Source: Acidobacteriaceae bacterium (GTDB lineage Bacteria > Acidobacteriota > Terriglobia > Terriglobales > Acidobacteriaceae). Taken from it: 64,000 nt of DNA. A program made the position numbers and the translations under genes. The notes beneath the pieces are model-generated. The model ran no database searches and was not told the DNA's origin. It saw only the letters and a list, made by a program, of their open reading frames with translations. The stretch lies in contig JAPWKE010000003.1 in the NCBI GenBank assembly GCA_028283655.1, forward strand, positions 2,418,001 to 2,482,000, read 5' to 3'. This document shows positions 1 through 8,171 of the stretch, piece by piece (the first letter of the stretch is position 1; each line of letters starts with the position of its first letter).

Positions 1-35
1 ACGGCACGATTGAAGCGACGATCGTTCGCGGATAA
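1..35 (+). CDS. C-terminal end of an upstream gene (partial)
   Basis: In the frame starting at base 3 the edge reads GTIEATIVRG followed by TAA at 33-35. A tail of this kind (strand, then T-hydrophobic-V-R-G) resembles the C-terminus of amidohydrolases such as allantoinase or dihydroorotase. An allantoinase would fit the ureide genes that follow. Only ten residues are visible, so both the gene and its identity are tentative. Confidence 0.35.
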   Translation, partial: GTIEATIVRG

Positions 36-67
36 ATAACACGGATAAATGGCGCGGATAAATCGCA
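29..67. repeat. Three tandem 13-bp repeats (CGGATAAAT core)
   Basis: CGGATAAAT starts at 29, 42 and 55, exactly 13 bp apart, with only the last four bases of each unit varying. Because 13 is not a multiple of three, the TAA in successive units (33, 46, 59) falls in all three forward frames. The first TAA ends the upstream reading frame. Confidence 0.75.
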
Positions 68-79
68 AGCAACTGCAGG

Positions 80-113
80 CAGATGGCTCCCCGTGTGGGA
101 GCCATCTGTCGTT
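80..113 (+). terminator. Stem-loop terminator after the upstream gene
   Basis: A perfect 12-bp stem (80-91 pairing with 97-108) has a 5-nt loop, CGTGT, and is followed by TCGTTT. It lies between the end of the upstream gene and the first ureide gene. The T tract is weak. Confidence 0.65.
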
Positions 114-128
114 TGCGCGCAGTAGAAT

Positions 129-1370
129 GTGTTGCACATGATGACTCACGAAGAACGCGCTGCCCGCATCATCAGCCGCTGCCGCGAGCTGGCCCGCATC
201 ACCGATGTCGAGGGCGAGACGACCCGGCTGTTTCTTTCGCCAAAGACGCGCGATGCGCACACGCTGCTCTCGTGGTGGATGCGCGAGGCGGGTCTCGAGG
301 CCCGGGTGGACGATATCGGCAACGTTCGCGCGGTGCGTGCGGGTGAGTCAACGGATGCTCCGACGCTGGTGCTTTACTCGCACATCGACACCGTGCCGAA
401 CGCAGGTGCGTTCGACGGGCCGCTGGGCGTGATTCTTGCGTTGGAAGCGGTTGCCGCCGTAGGGGGCACAGCGCTTCCGTTTGCGATTGAACTGGTGGCG
501 TTCAGCGAAGAAGAGGGCGTGCGCTTTGCGTTTCCGTTCCTCTCGTCACGGGCGGCTACAGGGCAGCTAGCCGCAGAGCATCTGGCTCGCACAGACAAAG
601 ATGGCGTGAGCGTGAGCGAGGCTCTGCTGGCGTTCGGGCTTGATCCCGCACAGATTGCCGAGAGTGCACCGTTTGCCGCGAATGCGTTTGCGGCTCTCGA
701 AGTTCACATTGAACAAGGGCCTGTGCTGGAGGCCGAGAACGCGTCGCTGGCGGTGGTGGAAGCAATCGTTGGCCAGTCGCGGCTGCAGTTGACGTTTGAA
801 GGCGCGGCCAACCATGCGGGCACGACGCCCATGGCGCTGCGCCACGATGCGCTGGTGGCTGCGGCAAAGTTCATCGTGGAGGTAGAAACCTATGCGAGCA
901 ACTACAAGCAGCTTGTGGCCACGGTGGGTCACGTTGAAGCGTTGCCGGGAGCGATGAACGTTGTGCCAGGCACAGTGCATTGCACGCTGGATGTGCGGCA
1001 TCCGAAGGATGATTCCCGTCATGCAGCGGTGGCGCATCTGCTGACCAAGGCGCAGGCTGCGGGCGAGCTGCATGGCGTGAAGGTGAATGCGACGCTGCTG
1101 AGCGAGCAGCGCGCAGTGCCGATGGATGCAGCGCTGACGCAGAAGCTGCACAACGCTGCCGAACGCTCCGGGCACGATGCCCTGCAGCTGTTCTCGGGCG
1201 CAGGACACGACAGCATGATCGTTGCGACGAAGCTGCCGACGACGATGTTGTTTGTGCGTTCGCCGGGCGGTGTGAGCCATAATCCTGCGGAAGATGTGCG
1301 GCAGGAAGATGTGGCTGCGGCACTTGAAACGGTCGTCAACTTCCTGATGCACCTGCATCCGCACGCCTGA
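129..1370 (+). CDS. allC: Allantoate amidohydrolase (M20 family)
   Basis: A 413-aa M20 metallo-amidohydrolase that should convert allantoate to ureidoglycine, CO2 and ammonia in the cytoplasm. Visible metal-site motifs are SHIDTVPNAGAFDG (His85, Asp96), the acidic run FSEEEGVRF (about 126-133), EVHIEQGPVLE (His about 193) and GAGHDSM near the C-terminus, the usual order in the allantoate/N-carbamoyl amino acid amidohydrolase group. N-carbamoylases share all of these, so the substrate is inferred from the next two genes, which use the product. The start is uncertain: GTG at 129 or tandem ATGs at 138 and 141, none with a clear Shine-Dalgarno. Confidence 0.85.
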   Translation: MLHMMTHEERAARIISRCRELARITDVEGETTRLFLSPKTRDAHTLLSWWMREAGLEARVDDIGNVRAVRAGESTDAPTLVLYSHIDTVPNAGAFDGPLGVILALEAVAAVGGTALPFAIELVAFSEEEGVRFAFPFLSSRAATGQLAAEHLARTDKDGVSVSEALLAFGLDPAQIAESAPFAANAFAALEVHIEQGPVLEAENASLAVVEAIVGQSRLQLTFEGAANHAGTTPMALRHDALVAAAKFIVEVETYASNYKQLVATVGHVEALPGAMNVVPGTVHCTLDVRHPKDDSRHAAVAHLLTKAQAAGELHGVKVNATLLSEQRAVPMDAALTQKLHNAAERSGHDALQLFSGAGHDSMIVATKLPTTMLFVRSPGGVSHNPAEDVRQEDVAAALETVVNFLMHLHPHA

Positions 1371-1387
1371 GGCTATACTTTTCCCCT

Positions 1388-2128
1388 ATGCATCATCTTG
1401 GACACACGACCAGCTCGAACAAGCGCGATCATCTGCTGCTTTCGCCCGACACCTTCATCCGCACGCCGATGCCGGGCATCACGGGTGGCTTTGCCATCGT
1501 GCATGTCGCGCCGCAGGCCGGCGCAGCATTCACGCAGATGACGGTGGAGCTGGAGCCGAACGGAACGTTAAGCGAAGGCCCGACGCAGCGCCTGGTGTAC
1601 GTGCTGGAAGGCAAACTGACGCTGCAGGAGCCGAGCCAGCGCAAGCTGCATCAGCTGACGGCGGGGTCGTACGCGTATCTGCCGACGGAGCATCCACACA
1701 CGATTACAGCGAAGACCAAGGCAAGGCTGGCGGTGATCGACAAGCCGTTTCTGCCGCTGGAGACGGAGCCGAATCCGGAGTTCTTCGTGGGCCGCGAGCA
1801 GGATGTAAAGCCGACGGCGTTGAACGGCGATCCTGACCTGGAAGTCCGCGCGCTGCTGCCGGACTCTGCACGCTTCGACTTTGCCTGCAACACCATGACG
1901 TATCAGCCGGGCGCGTCGCTGGCGCAGGTTGAGATCCACTACATGGAGCATGGGCTGCTGATGCTTGAAGGTGGCGGGATTTATCGGCTAGGGGATAGCT
2001 GGTACCCGACGCAGGCCGGCGACTTTATCTGGATGGGGCCGTACTGCCCGCAGTGGTTCGGCGCGATTGGCAAGAAGCCCGCGAAGTACCTCATCTACAA
2101 AGATTTCAACCGCCACACGCTGGCGTAG
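1388..2128 (+). CDS. allE: (S)-ureidoglycine aminohydrolase (bicupin)
   Basis: A 246-aa protein of two cupin halves, close to the length of AllE/YlbA and the plant enzyme. It should convert (S)-ureidoglycine to (S)-ureidoglycolate with release of ammonia at a Mn2+ site. The N-terminal cupin contains VYVLEGKLTL and YLPTEHPHTI. The C-terminal cupin has EIHYMEHGLLMLEGGG followed by DFIWMGPYCPQWFG, the conserved Mn/substrate region of this family. It starts 17 bp after the allantoate amidohydrolase and is followed 23 bp later by the ureidoglycolate enzyme, so the three genes are probably co-transcribed. The fusion-like order of pathway steps supports the assignment. Confidence 0.88.
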   Translation: MHHLGHTTSSNKRDHLLLSPDTFIRTPMPGITGGFAIVHVAPQAGAAFTQMTVELEPNGTLSEGPTQRLVYVLEGKLTLQEPSQRKLHQLTAGSYAYLPTEHPHTITAKTKARLAVIDKPFLPLETEPNPEFFVGREQDVKPTALNGDPDLEVRALLPDSARFDFACNTMTYQPGASLAQVEIHYMEHGLLMLEGGGIYRLGDSWYPTQAGDFIWMGPYCPQWFGAIGKKPAKYLIYKDFNRHTLA

Positions 2129-2151
2129 ACACTGCGAGCTTTCTTCTAACG

Positions 2152-3474
2152 ATGAACCTGACGATCAATACCGACCGCCTTCTCGCTGAGCTGCATCACC
2201 TTGCGACGATCACCGACTGCCCGCCGACGACAGACACCTCGCTGCCCGAGCCGACACAGGCCGTGACGCGCATCGTGTTTACGCCGCGCGATCTGGAAGC
2301 CCGTGCCTGGCTGAAGAAACTGGCGGCCGATGCAGGTTTTACCGTGCGTGAAGATGCTGTCGGCAACACGTTTCTGCGCTGGGAAGGCTCCGAGCCTGCT
2401 CTGGGCGCGGTGGGAACGGGGTCGCATACGGACGCGATTCCCCATGCCGGGATGTATGACGGCACGGTGGGCGTGCTGGGTGGGCTGGAAGCGATGCGCG
2501 CGTTGAAGGAGTCGGGCTTTGTGCCGCGACGCTCGCTGGAGACGCTGATGTTTACCAGCGAAGAGCCAACGCGTTTTGGCATCGGCTGCCTGGGTTCGAG
2601 GTTGCTCGGCGGCGTGCTTGATCCCGCTGCGGCCGATGCGTTCCCCGATCGCCTGGGCGAGACCCAGCCGGACGCCGAGAAAGGCCTGACGCTGGCGGAC
2701 GTTCGCCTGCAGGCAGGCTTCAGAGGGTCGCTGGAGAGCGTGAAGCTGCCCGAGGGCTACTACGACTCGTGGGTGGAGCTGCACATTGAGCAGGGGCCGC
2801 TGCTGGAGCGCGATGGCGTACAGCTTGGCGTGGTGACAAACATTGCAGCGCCGGCGAGCTACCGCTACACCGTCGAAGGATTTGGCGGACACGCCGGAGC
2901 ACTGCTGATGCCGGACCGGCGCGATGCGCTGACGGCTTCGGCAGAGTTGATTCTGGCGGTCGAGCGGTTTACGCGTGAGGCCAATGCTGCGGCGAAGGCC
3001 GAGGGTAAGTCGGGCGTGGATTCGGTAGCGACGGTCGGCAAGGTCGACATCTTTCCGGGTGCGGTGAACTCGGTTCCCTCGCGAGCGCAGTGGATGCTGG
3101 ATATTCGCGATACGGACGTGGCTCGCCGCAACGGCACGATGCAGCGCCTGCGAGGCGAGATCGCACGCGTCGAAGCGGAGCGCGGCGTGAAGATTACAGA
3201 AGAGACGATCAACGCCGATGAGCCGTCGCACAGTGGCGCGAAGATTCTGGATGCGCTGGAAGCGGCCTGCGCGGCCGAAAACGCGAGTTTCCAGAAGATG
3301 GTTTCGCGGGCGTATCACGACTCCAACTTCATGGCCCGTGTAGCGCCGATTGCGATGCTCTTTATCCCGTGCCGCAACGGAGTTTCGCATCGTCCGGACG
3401 AGTATTCGACGCCAGAACAGATTGCGCTGGGCACTCGTGTGCTCGCGCGCACGATGGCCAAACTTGCCAGTTAG
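2152..3474 (+). CDS. Ureidoglycolate amidohydrolase, plant UAH-like (M20 family)
   Basis: A 440-aa M20 paralogue of the first gene. It contains GSHTDAIPHAGMYDG, FTSEEPTRFGIGCLGSR, ELHIEQGPLLE, IAAPASYRYTVEGFGGHAG and SRAYHDSNFMAR. The TSEEPTRFG, IAAPAS and AYHDS-FMAR blocks are, from memory, characteristic of plant ureidoglycolate amidohydrolase rather than allantoate amidohydrolase. The expected reaction is ureidoglycolate to glyoxylate, CO2 and two ammonia. The ATG at 2152 is preferred because the longer reading frame from 2053 overlaps the upstream cupin gene by 76 bp. AllC-like allantoate hydrolysis remains an alternative, but the adjacent aminohydrolase makes UAH more likely. Confidence 0.82.
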   Translation: MNLTINTDRLLAELHHLATITDCPPTTDTSLPEPTQAVTRIVFTPRDLEARAWLKKLAADAGFTVREDAVGNTFLRWEGSEPALGAVGTGSHTDAIPHAGMYDGTVGVLGGLEAMRALKESGFVPRRSLETLMFTSEEPTRFGIGCLGSRLLGGVLDPAAADAFPDRLGETQPDAEKGLTLADVRLQAGFRGSLESVKLPEGYYDSWVELHIEQGPLLERDGVQLGVVTNIAAPASYRYTVEGFGGHAGALLMPDRRDALTASAELILAVERFTREANAAAKAEGKSGVDSVATVGKVDIFPGAVNSVPSRAQWMLDIRDTDVARRNGTMQRLRGEIARVEAERGVKITEETINADEPSHSGAKILDALEAACAAENASFQKMVSRAYHDSNFMARVAPIAMLFIPCRNGVSHRPDEYSTPEQIALGTRVLARTMAKLAS

Positions 3475-3506
3475 GCTGTACGCGCTACACTTGGTTGCAG
3501 TTACCC

Positions 3507-4865
3507 ATGCCTATTGAGAGCCGCAATCCCGCAAACGGACAGTTGCTTCGCAGCTTTGACCCGCTGAACGCTGAACAGATCGAAGCCAAACTTGCACTGG
3601 CGGCGGAAGCAGCAAAGCGTACCGAGCGAATGGAAGACCGCGTCTTCTGGATGAAGCGTCTGGCGGTGCTGCTGGAGCAGGACCGCGACGATCTGGCCGC
3701 CATGATGACCGCCGAGATGGGCAAAACCATCGTTTCGGCGCAGCAGGAAGTGGAGAAGTGCGCGGCGTGCTGCCGCTTCTACGCCGAACACGCTGCCGGC
3801 TTTCTTGCACCGGAACACATCGCCACCGAACGCTCGGCGAGCTACGTGCGCTGGGACCCGCTGGGCGTGGTGCTGGCCGTGATGCCGTGGAATTTCCCTC
3901 TGTGGCAGGTCTTCCGCTTTCTGGCCCCGGCGTTGATGGCCGGGAACGTTGGGCTGCTGAAGCATGCGAGCAACGTGCCGCAGTGTGCGCTGGCGATTGA
4001 AGCGTTGGTACGCCGTGCTGGTTTCCCGCGCGGCTGCTTCCAGACGCTACTGGTCGAAGCCCGGCAGGTGGAGATGGTGCTGGCCGATGCCCGCATTGCG
4101 GCGGTGACTGTGACCGGCTCAGAGGCTGCTGGACGCGCCGTAGCGGCGCAGGCAGGCTGGCTGATCAAGAAGACGGTGCTGGAGCTTGGCGGCTCCGATC
4201 CGTTCATCGTGATGTCTTCGGCTGATCTCGACGAAGCCGTGATGAACGCCGTGAAGGCGCGCACGATCAATAACGGACAGTCGTGCATTGCGGCGAAGCG
4301 CTTTCTGATCCACGAGAGCGTTTATGACGCGTTCGTGAAGCGGTTTGTCGAGGCGTTTGACAAGCTGCGCGTGGGCGACCCGATGCGCGAAGAAACAGAC
4401 ATTGGTCCGCTGGCGACAGCGACGATCGCCGAAGAGCTTCATGCGCAGGTGAGTGCAGCGATTGCGGTAGGCGGGCGTGTGCTGACCGGCGGCGAGCGCA
4501 TGATCGGCGTCGGAAGCTTCTTTGAGCCGACGGTAATTTCGGAGATTCCACGCACGGCGACGGTGGCACGCGAAGAGACCTTTGGGCCGCTGGCGTTCCT
4601 CTTCAAGATCACGTCCGCAGAAGACGCTATTGCACTGGCGAACGATACGCCGTTCGGGCTGGGAGCAAGCTGCTGGACGAAGGATGTGCGCGAGCAGGAA
4701 GCGTTTGCCGTGGGCATCCAGGCCGGTTCCGTGTTCTTCAACCTGCCCGTGGCGAGCGATCCTCGCCTGCCGTTTGGCGGGGTGAAGCGTTCGGGCTATG
4801 GCCGCGAACTGGCTGCGGCCGGAATGCGCGAGTTCCTGAATGCAAAGACGGTCGTAAAGGCCTAA
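3507..4865 (+). CDS. NAD(P)-dependent aldehyde dehydrogenase, succinate-semialdehyde (Sad/YneI) type
   Basis: A 452-aa aldehyde dehydrogenase with the full catalytic set: MPWNFPLW near the N-terminus, VTGSEAAGR, VLELGGSDPFIV with the general-base Glu, and NNGQSCIAAKRF with the nucleophilic Cys. The short length and the ELGGSDPFIV / GQ-C-AAKR combination match the Sad/YneI group of succinate-semialdehyde dehydrogenases. ATG 3507 is chosen over the longer frame, which would overlap the preceding gene. It follows the ureide genes by 32 bp and ends at a strong hairpin, so it may be in their operon. How an aldehyde substrate would connect to ureide breakdown is not clear from the sequence. Confidence 0.85.
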   Translation: MPIESRNPANGQLLRSFDPLNAEQIEAKLALAAEAAKRTERMEDRVFWMKRLAVLLEQDRDDLAAMMTAEMGKTIVSAQQEVEKCAACCRFYAEHAAGFLAPEHIATERSASYVRWDPLGVVLAVMPWNFPLWQVFRFLAPALMAGNVGLLKHASNVPQCALAIEALVRRAGFPRGCFQTLLVEARQVEMVLADARIAAVTVTGSEAAGRAVAAQAGWLIKKTVLELGGSDPFIVMSSADLDEAVMNAVKARTINNGQSCIAAKRFLIHESVYDAFVKRFVEAFDKLRVGDPMREETDIGPLATATIAEELHAQVSAAIAVGGRVLTGGERMIGVGSFFEPTVISEIPRTATVAREETFGPLAFLFKITSAEDAIALANDTPFGLGASCWTKDVREQEAFAVGIQAGSVFFNLPVASDPRLPFGGVKRSGYGRELAAAGMREFLNAKTVVKA

Positions 4866-4874
4866 GCAAGAGCA

Positions 4875-4918
4875 CAACGACGAAGGGCGCGATCAGAGGA
4901 TCGCGCCCTTCGTCGTTG
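4875..4918. terminator. Bidirectional terminator hairpin (20-bp perfect stem)
   Basis: Bases 4875-4894 pair perfectly with 4899-4918 around an AGAG loop. It sits 10 nt after the aldehyde dehydrogenase stop and 15 nt from the stop of the convergent TonB receptor gene, so it can serve both. There is no U tract on either side. Confidence 0.8.
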
Positions 4919-4932
4919 CTGGAGAGGAAGCG

Positions 4933-7900
4933 TTAGAAGGTAAACGCTGCCTGGAGTGAGACACGCATCAGCGCATTGTTGGTGGTGTACGGCTGCCCCT
5001 GAAGCTGGGTGCTCGTACCGAAATATGGCGAGGTAAGCACGCCGCTGGGCGTGGCGTAGTCGTGATTATTGAAGAGGTTCTGCACGTTCACGCCGACGGT
5101 CAGGTTATAGAGCTGACCGGTGCTGGCTCCGCCGCCGCCGAAGAAGCCGGGGCCACCGCCGTGACCACCGCCACCACCGTGGCCGCCATGACCGCCGCCA
5201 CCAGGACCACCCTGTCCCGGTCCCCCCTGCTGGCCTTGCTGCTCCTGCTGCTTGTTACGCGAACCGCCGAAGCCGAAGGTCTTGGTTGCGCGCAGGTTCA
5301 TCACGAACTGTGCGGGGCCGGAGCAGGCGTACGTCGGAACAAGCTGCGAGAAGCTGGCAGCGTTCGCGGCCGAGTGCGAGAGGAACGAACCGCAGCCGGG
5401 AATGCTGACCGAGTTAGCCGTGCCGTTCGGAACCAGCAGCGGCCGGTCGTTGAACTGGCCGTCGAGGTTCACATCGCGACCTTCAGTGATGTTGAAGGGG
5501 CTGCCGCTCTGAGCGATCATGAACGGCGAGATCAGGATGTACTTCGGCAGCGTGATGGAGCCGCCGACGAAGGCACGCGAGCGGATGTCAAAGCTGGTGC
5601 GGCCAAGGTCGGCATTGATGTTGCCGGGAGTGGAGACGAACGAACCCGCGCCAGAGGTGTTGCCGTTGGCAAAGCTCATCGAGTAGAAGCCGAAGAGAGA
5701 AAGCCACTTGGCGGTCTGCACGCGACCGTTCACCATCAACTGGTTCTGGTGAAACTGCCCGCCGGAGAAGAACTGGTTGTTGACCGCCGTGGTGTTCGAG
5801 CAGGTACCGCCCGAGAGGCCGCAGAGGGAGTTCTGCAGCGCAAGCTGGTGGACGCCAAGCGTATGGATGTAGTTCACGCTCATGGTGCCGATGCGGCCAA
5901 GCTGGCGATCCGCGCCGAGAGCAAACTGCTCGACGTACGGTGCACGCAGGTTGCCAGCGGTGGAGTACATGGTGGCACCCGTGGTGCCTGTGGCCGCGCA
6001 GTTGGTGCTGGAGATCGGCAGGGCTGCCGTGCAGTTCGTCGGGTTACGCAGCGTGGTGACGATCTGATTGACGCCGTTCTGCTGAATCGTGGTCAGGACA
6101 TCTCCCTGCGAGAAGCGGTCGAAGAAGATGCCGAAGCCACCGCGGATGACGGTTTTGGGTGTCTTCTTGGGACCACCGATGCCGTATGCGAACGCAATAC
6201 GCGGAGCAAAGTCGTGATGCTCCTGCAGGTGGTTCTGCGCTTCGAAGCGGAAGCCGTAGGTGACGGTCAGATTGTTAATCGGCTTCCAGTCGGTCTCGGC
6301 GTAAACGCCAACGTCCGCCAGCGTGAAGCTGGTGTTTGGCGTGTTGATCACCGTGCGCGAGAACTGGCTGGGCGTGCCGGTAGCGTAGCTGTTGTCCGTG
6401 CCGCTGCCGGTAGCCGTCAAGCTGGCGTAGGTGAACGAGCCGTTGGTGTTCGCGGTGGTGTCCGTAGCCTCGCGCGTGGTGCGCAGGCGGCCGCCGAGAC
6501 GGATGAAGTTCTTCTTCGTCTGGATGGAGGTGTAGTTCTGCACCTCCATGTGGTCCTGATGGTCGGAGGTGAACTGCGAGCTGTAACCACCGCTGCTGAA
6601 GGCACCCTGAACGCTGACGGAAGCCGCGTTCGAGAGCGGAATCGTATTCGTGCGGGCACGCTCCCACTCAAAGCGGGTCTCGTTGATGATGCGCGGGCTG
6701 ATGGTCTGGGTGTCGCTGACCTGGATCTGATTTTCCTGCGCGAAGGAGTTGTAACCGGTCGTCGGCAGGGCAAGGCCGGTGACGCCCTGGTTGATCTTGT
6801 CGTTCTCGTAGAACTGGTAGCGCAGGGTCAGGACGTTGTTCTGTCCGATAGCGATATCGATGCGCGGCGTGAGGTCTGTACGCGCCTGCGGCTGCAGCGT
6901 GGAGAGGAAGAGCTGCCGCGAGGTGCAGGTAATGTCGCCAGGGACGCAGGGTGTCGTCGAGGCAGCCGTCGCGCCAAGAATCGTGGCGTTGGTGATGCCG
7001 AGGTCCTGAATGGCGCGGTGGGAGCCGCCGATTGAGAACGACGACCACTTATTGATAGGCCCGGTGATCGAGCCGAACATGAAGATCGTGTGGTACGGAG
7101 CCTGGTAGGTCGTAGACGGAATGAGCGGGTTGCCGGTGTTGAACTGCGAGGCGTTGCCGTTCATCTGGAAGGAGCCGTGGAACTTGTCCGTACCTGGCTT
7201 GGTGAAGACTTCGATACGACCGAAGCCGAGCCGGTCATACTGCGCCGAGAACGGGTTCTGATTAATGCGGATCTCGCGGATCGAGGACTTCGGCGGAAGC
7301 TGGCCGCCGGTGAAACCGTCGACATAGATCTGGCCGCCGTTCGGTCCAGCCGAAGGACCGGCGAGAGCGGTGAGTTCGCTGGAAAGCTCGTCAGGATCAT
7401 CAGAAAGCGCGTCGAGGTCCTTGCCCGAGAGGACGAGTGAGCTGGCGTTGCTGTCCGAGTCCACGCTGACCTGCGCGGCGCTGGCTTCGACGTTGACCAC
7501 CTGCGTAGCCTGACCGACGGCGAGCTTGGCATCGAGGGTCATGGAAGTAACCGCCGCGATCTTCAGCCCTGTCACCGAGTAGGAAGAGAAGCCCTTCATC
7601 GAGACGACAAGCGTGTACGAACCAGGCGTGACCGAGAGCGAGTACGAACCGTCGCCGGAGCTGGTAGCCTTGCGGGCCGCACCCTTGGTCGGCGTCAGCA
7701 TCACGGTTGCGCCGGGGATCGGGTAGCCGTCAGGATCCGTAATGGTGCCGTGGATCTTGGTGCCGCTAACCTGCGCCACGATCGTGCTGGTGCTGGCGTC
7801 CTGCGCGGGTGAGTTGATGGTTTCGCCAGGCGCGGGCATCTGCTGCACAGCGGCAGGCGTCGGGGTGGGAACGACAGCGGCCGGTGGAGGCGCGGGGGCG

Positions 7901-8013
7901 GTGGTGCTGGTGGGCGACTGCGGGGTCGGGTTCTGCGCGGCGCTATACGCCGGCGCGAGCAGTGAAGCGGCGGAACACACGACTGCGCTCAACCATTGGC
8001 TACGCAATGACAT
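4933..8013 (-). CDS. TonB-dependent receptor, Oar-like, with carboxypeptidase-regulatory domain
   Basis: A 1026-aa outer-membrane receptor. It has a signal peptide (MSLRSQWL to YSAAQ), a Pro/Thr linker, a carboxypeptidase-regulatory Ig-like domain beginning GTKIHGTITDPDGYPIPG, then a plug-like region (IYVDGFTGGQLPPKS, FSAQYDRLGFGRIEVFTKPG) and a long beta-barrel ending in a C-terminal Phe (SLQAAFTF). Such receptors are abundant in Acidobacteriota and presumably import large or complexed nutrients. The start is placed at 8013 because AGGAGA precedes it and the signal peptide follows. A Gln/Gly/His-rich insert lies about 70-120 residues before the C-terminus. The ligand cannot be read from the sequence. 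Confidence 0.88.
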   Translation of the reverse strand: MSLRSQWLSAVVCSAASLLAPAYSAAQNPTPQSPTSTTAPAPPPAAVVPTPTPAAVQQMPAPGETINSPAQDASTSTIVAQVSGTKIHGTITDPDGYPIPGATVMLTPTKGAARKATSSGDGSYSLSVTPGSYTLVVSMKGFSSYSVTGLKIAAVTSMTLDAKLAVGQATQVVNVEASAAQVSVDSDSNASSLVLSGKDLDALSDDPDELSSELTALAGPSAGPNGGQIYVDGFTGGQLPPKSSIREIRINQNPFSAQYDRLGFGRIEVFTKPGTDKFHGSFQMNGNASQFNTGNPLIPSTTYQAPYHTIFMFGSITGPINKWSSFSIGGSHRAIQDLGITNATILGATAASTTPCVPGDITCTSRQLFLSTLQPQARTDLTPRIDIAIGQNNVLTLRYQFYENDKINQGVTGLALPTTGYNSFAQENQIQVSDTQTISPRIINETRFEWERARTNTIPLSNAASVSVQGAFSSGGYSSQFTSDHQDHMEVQNYTSIQTKKNFIRLGGRLRTTREATDTTANTNGSFTYASLTATGSGTDNSYATGTPSQFSRTVINTPNTSFTLADVGVYAETDWKPINNLTVTYGFRFEAQNHLQEHHDFAPRIAFAYGIGGPKKTPKTVIRGGFGIFFDRFSQGDVLTTIQQNGVNQIVTTLRNPTNCTAALPISSTNCAATGTTGATMYSTAGNLRAPYVEQFALGADRQLGRIGTMSVNYIHTLGVHQLALQNSLCGLSGGTCSNTTAVNNQFFSGGQFHQNQLMVNGRVQTAKWLSLFGFYSMSFANGNTSGAGSFVSTPGNINADLGRTSFDIRSRAFVGGSITLPKYILISPFMIAQSGSPFNITEGRDVNLDGQFNDRPLLVPNGTANSVSIPGCGSFLSHSAANAASFSQLVPTYACSGPAQFVMNLRATKTFGFGGSRNKQQEQQGQQGGPGQGGPGGGGHGGHGGGGGHGGGPGFFGGGGASTGQLYNLTVGVNVQNLFNNHDYATPSGVLTSPYFGTSTQLQGQPYTTNNALMRVSLQAAFTF

Positions 8014-8116
8014 TCTTTCTCCTAAAAGTGCTACAGCGGACCCATCGGCCCAATCGTGACCGTTCATCGGTCAAACAGTTCTGACTTTCTACTATGGAAG
8101 ACGAACGATACGGAAA

Positions 8117-8151
8117 AAAGGCGCAGACATTCTGCTCGGCCGTGCGCCTTT
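8117..8151 (-). terminator. Intrinsic terminator of the DUF5666 gene
   Basis: A 9-bp stem (8117-8125 with 8143-8151) read on the minus strand is followed by six T residues. It begins 20 nt beyond the stop codon of the gene at 8172. Confidence 0.8.
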
Positions 8152-8171
8152 CTTCCATTGTCTCTTATGAA

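Noticed and set aside
5062-7035. 657-codon frame antisense to the TonB receptor
   Set aside because: It is the shadow of the receptor gene in high-G+C DNA. It has no ribosome site and its translation is Arg/Val/Glu-rich without any family motif.
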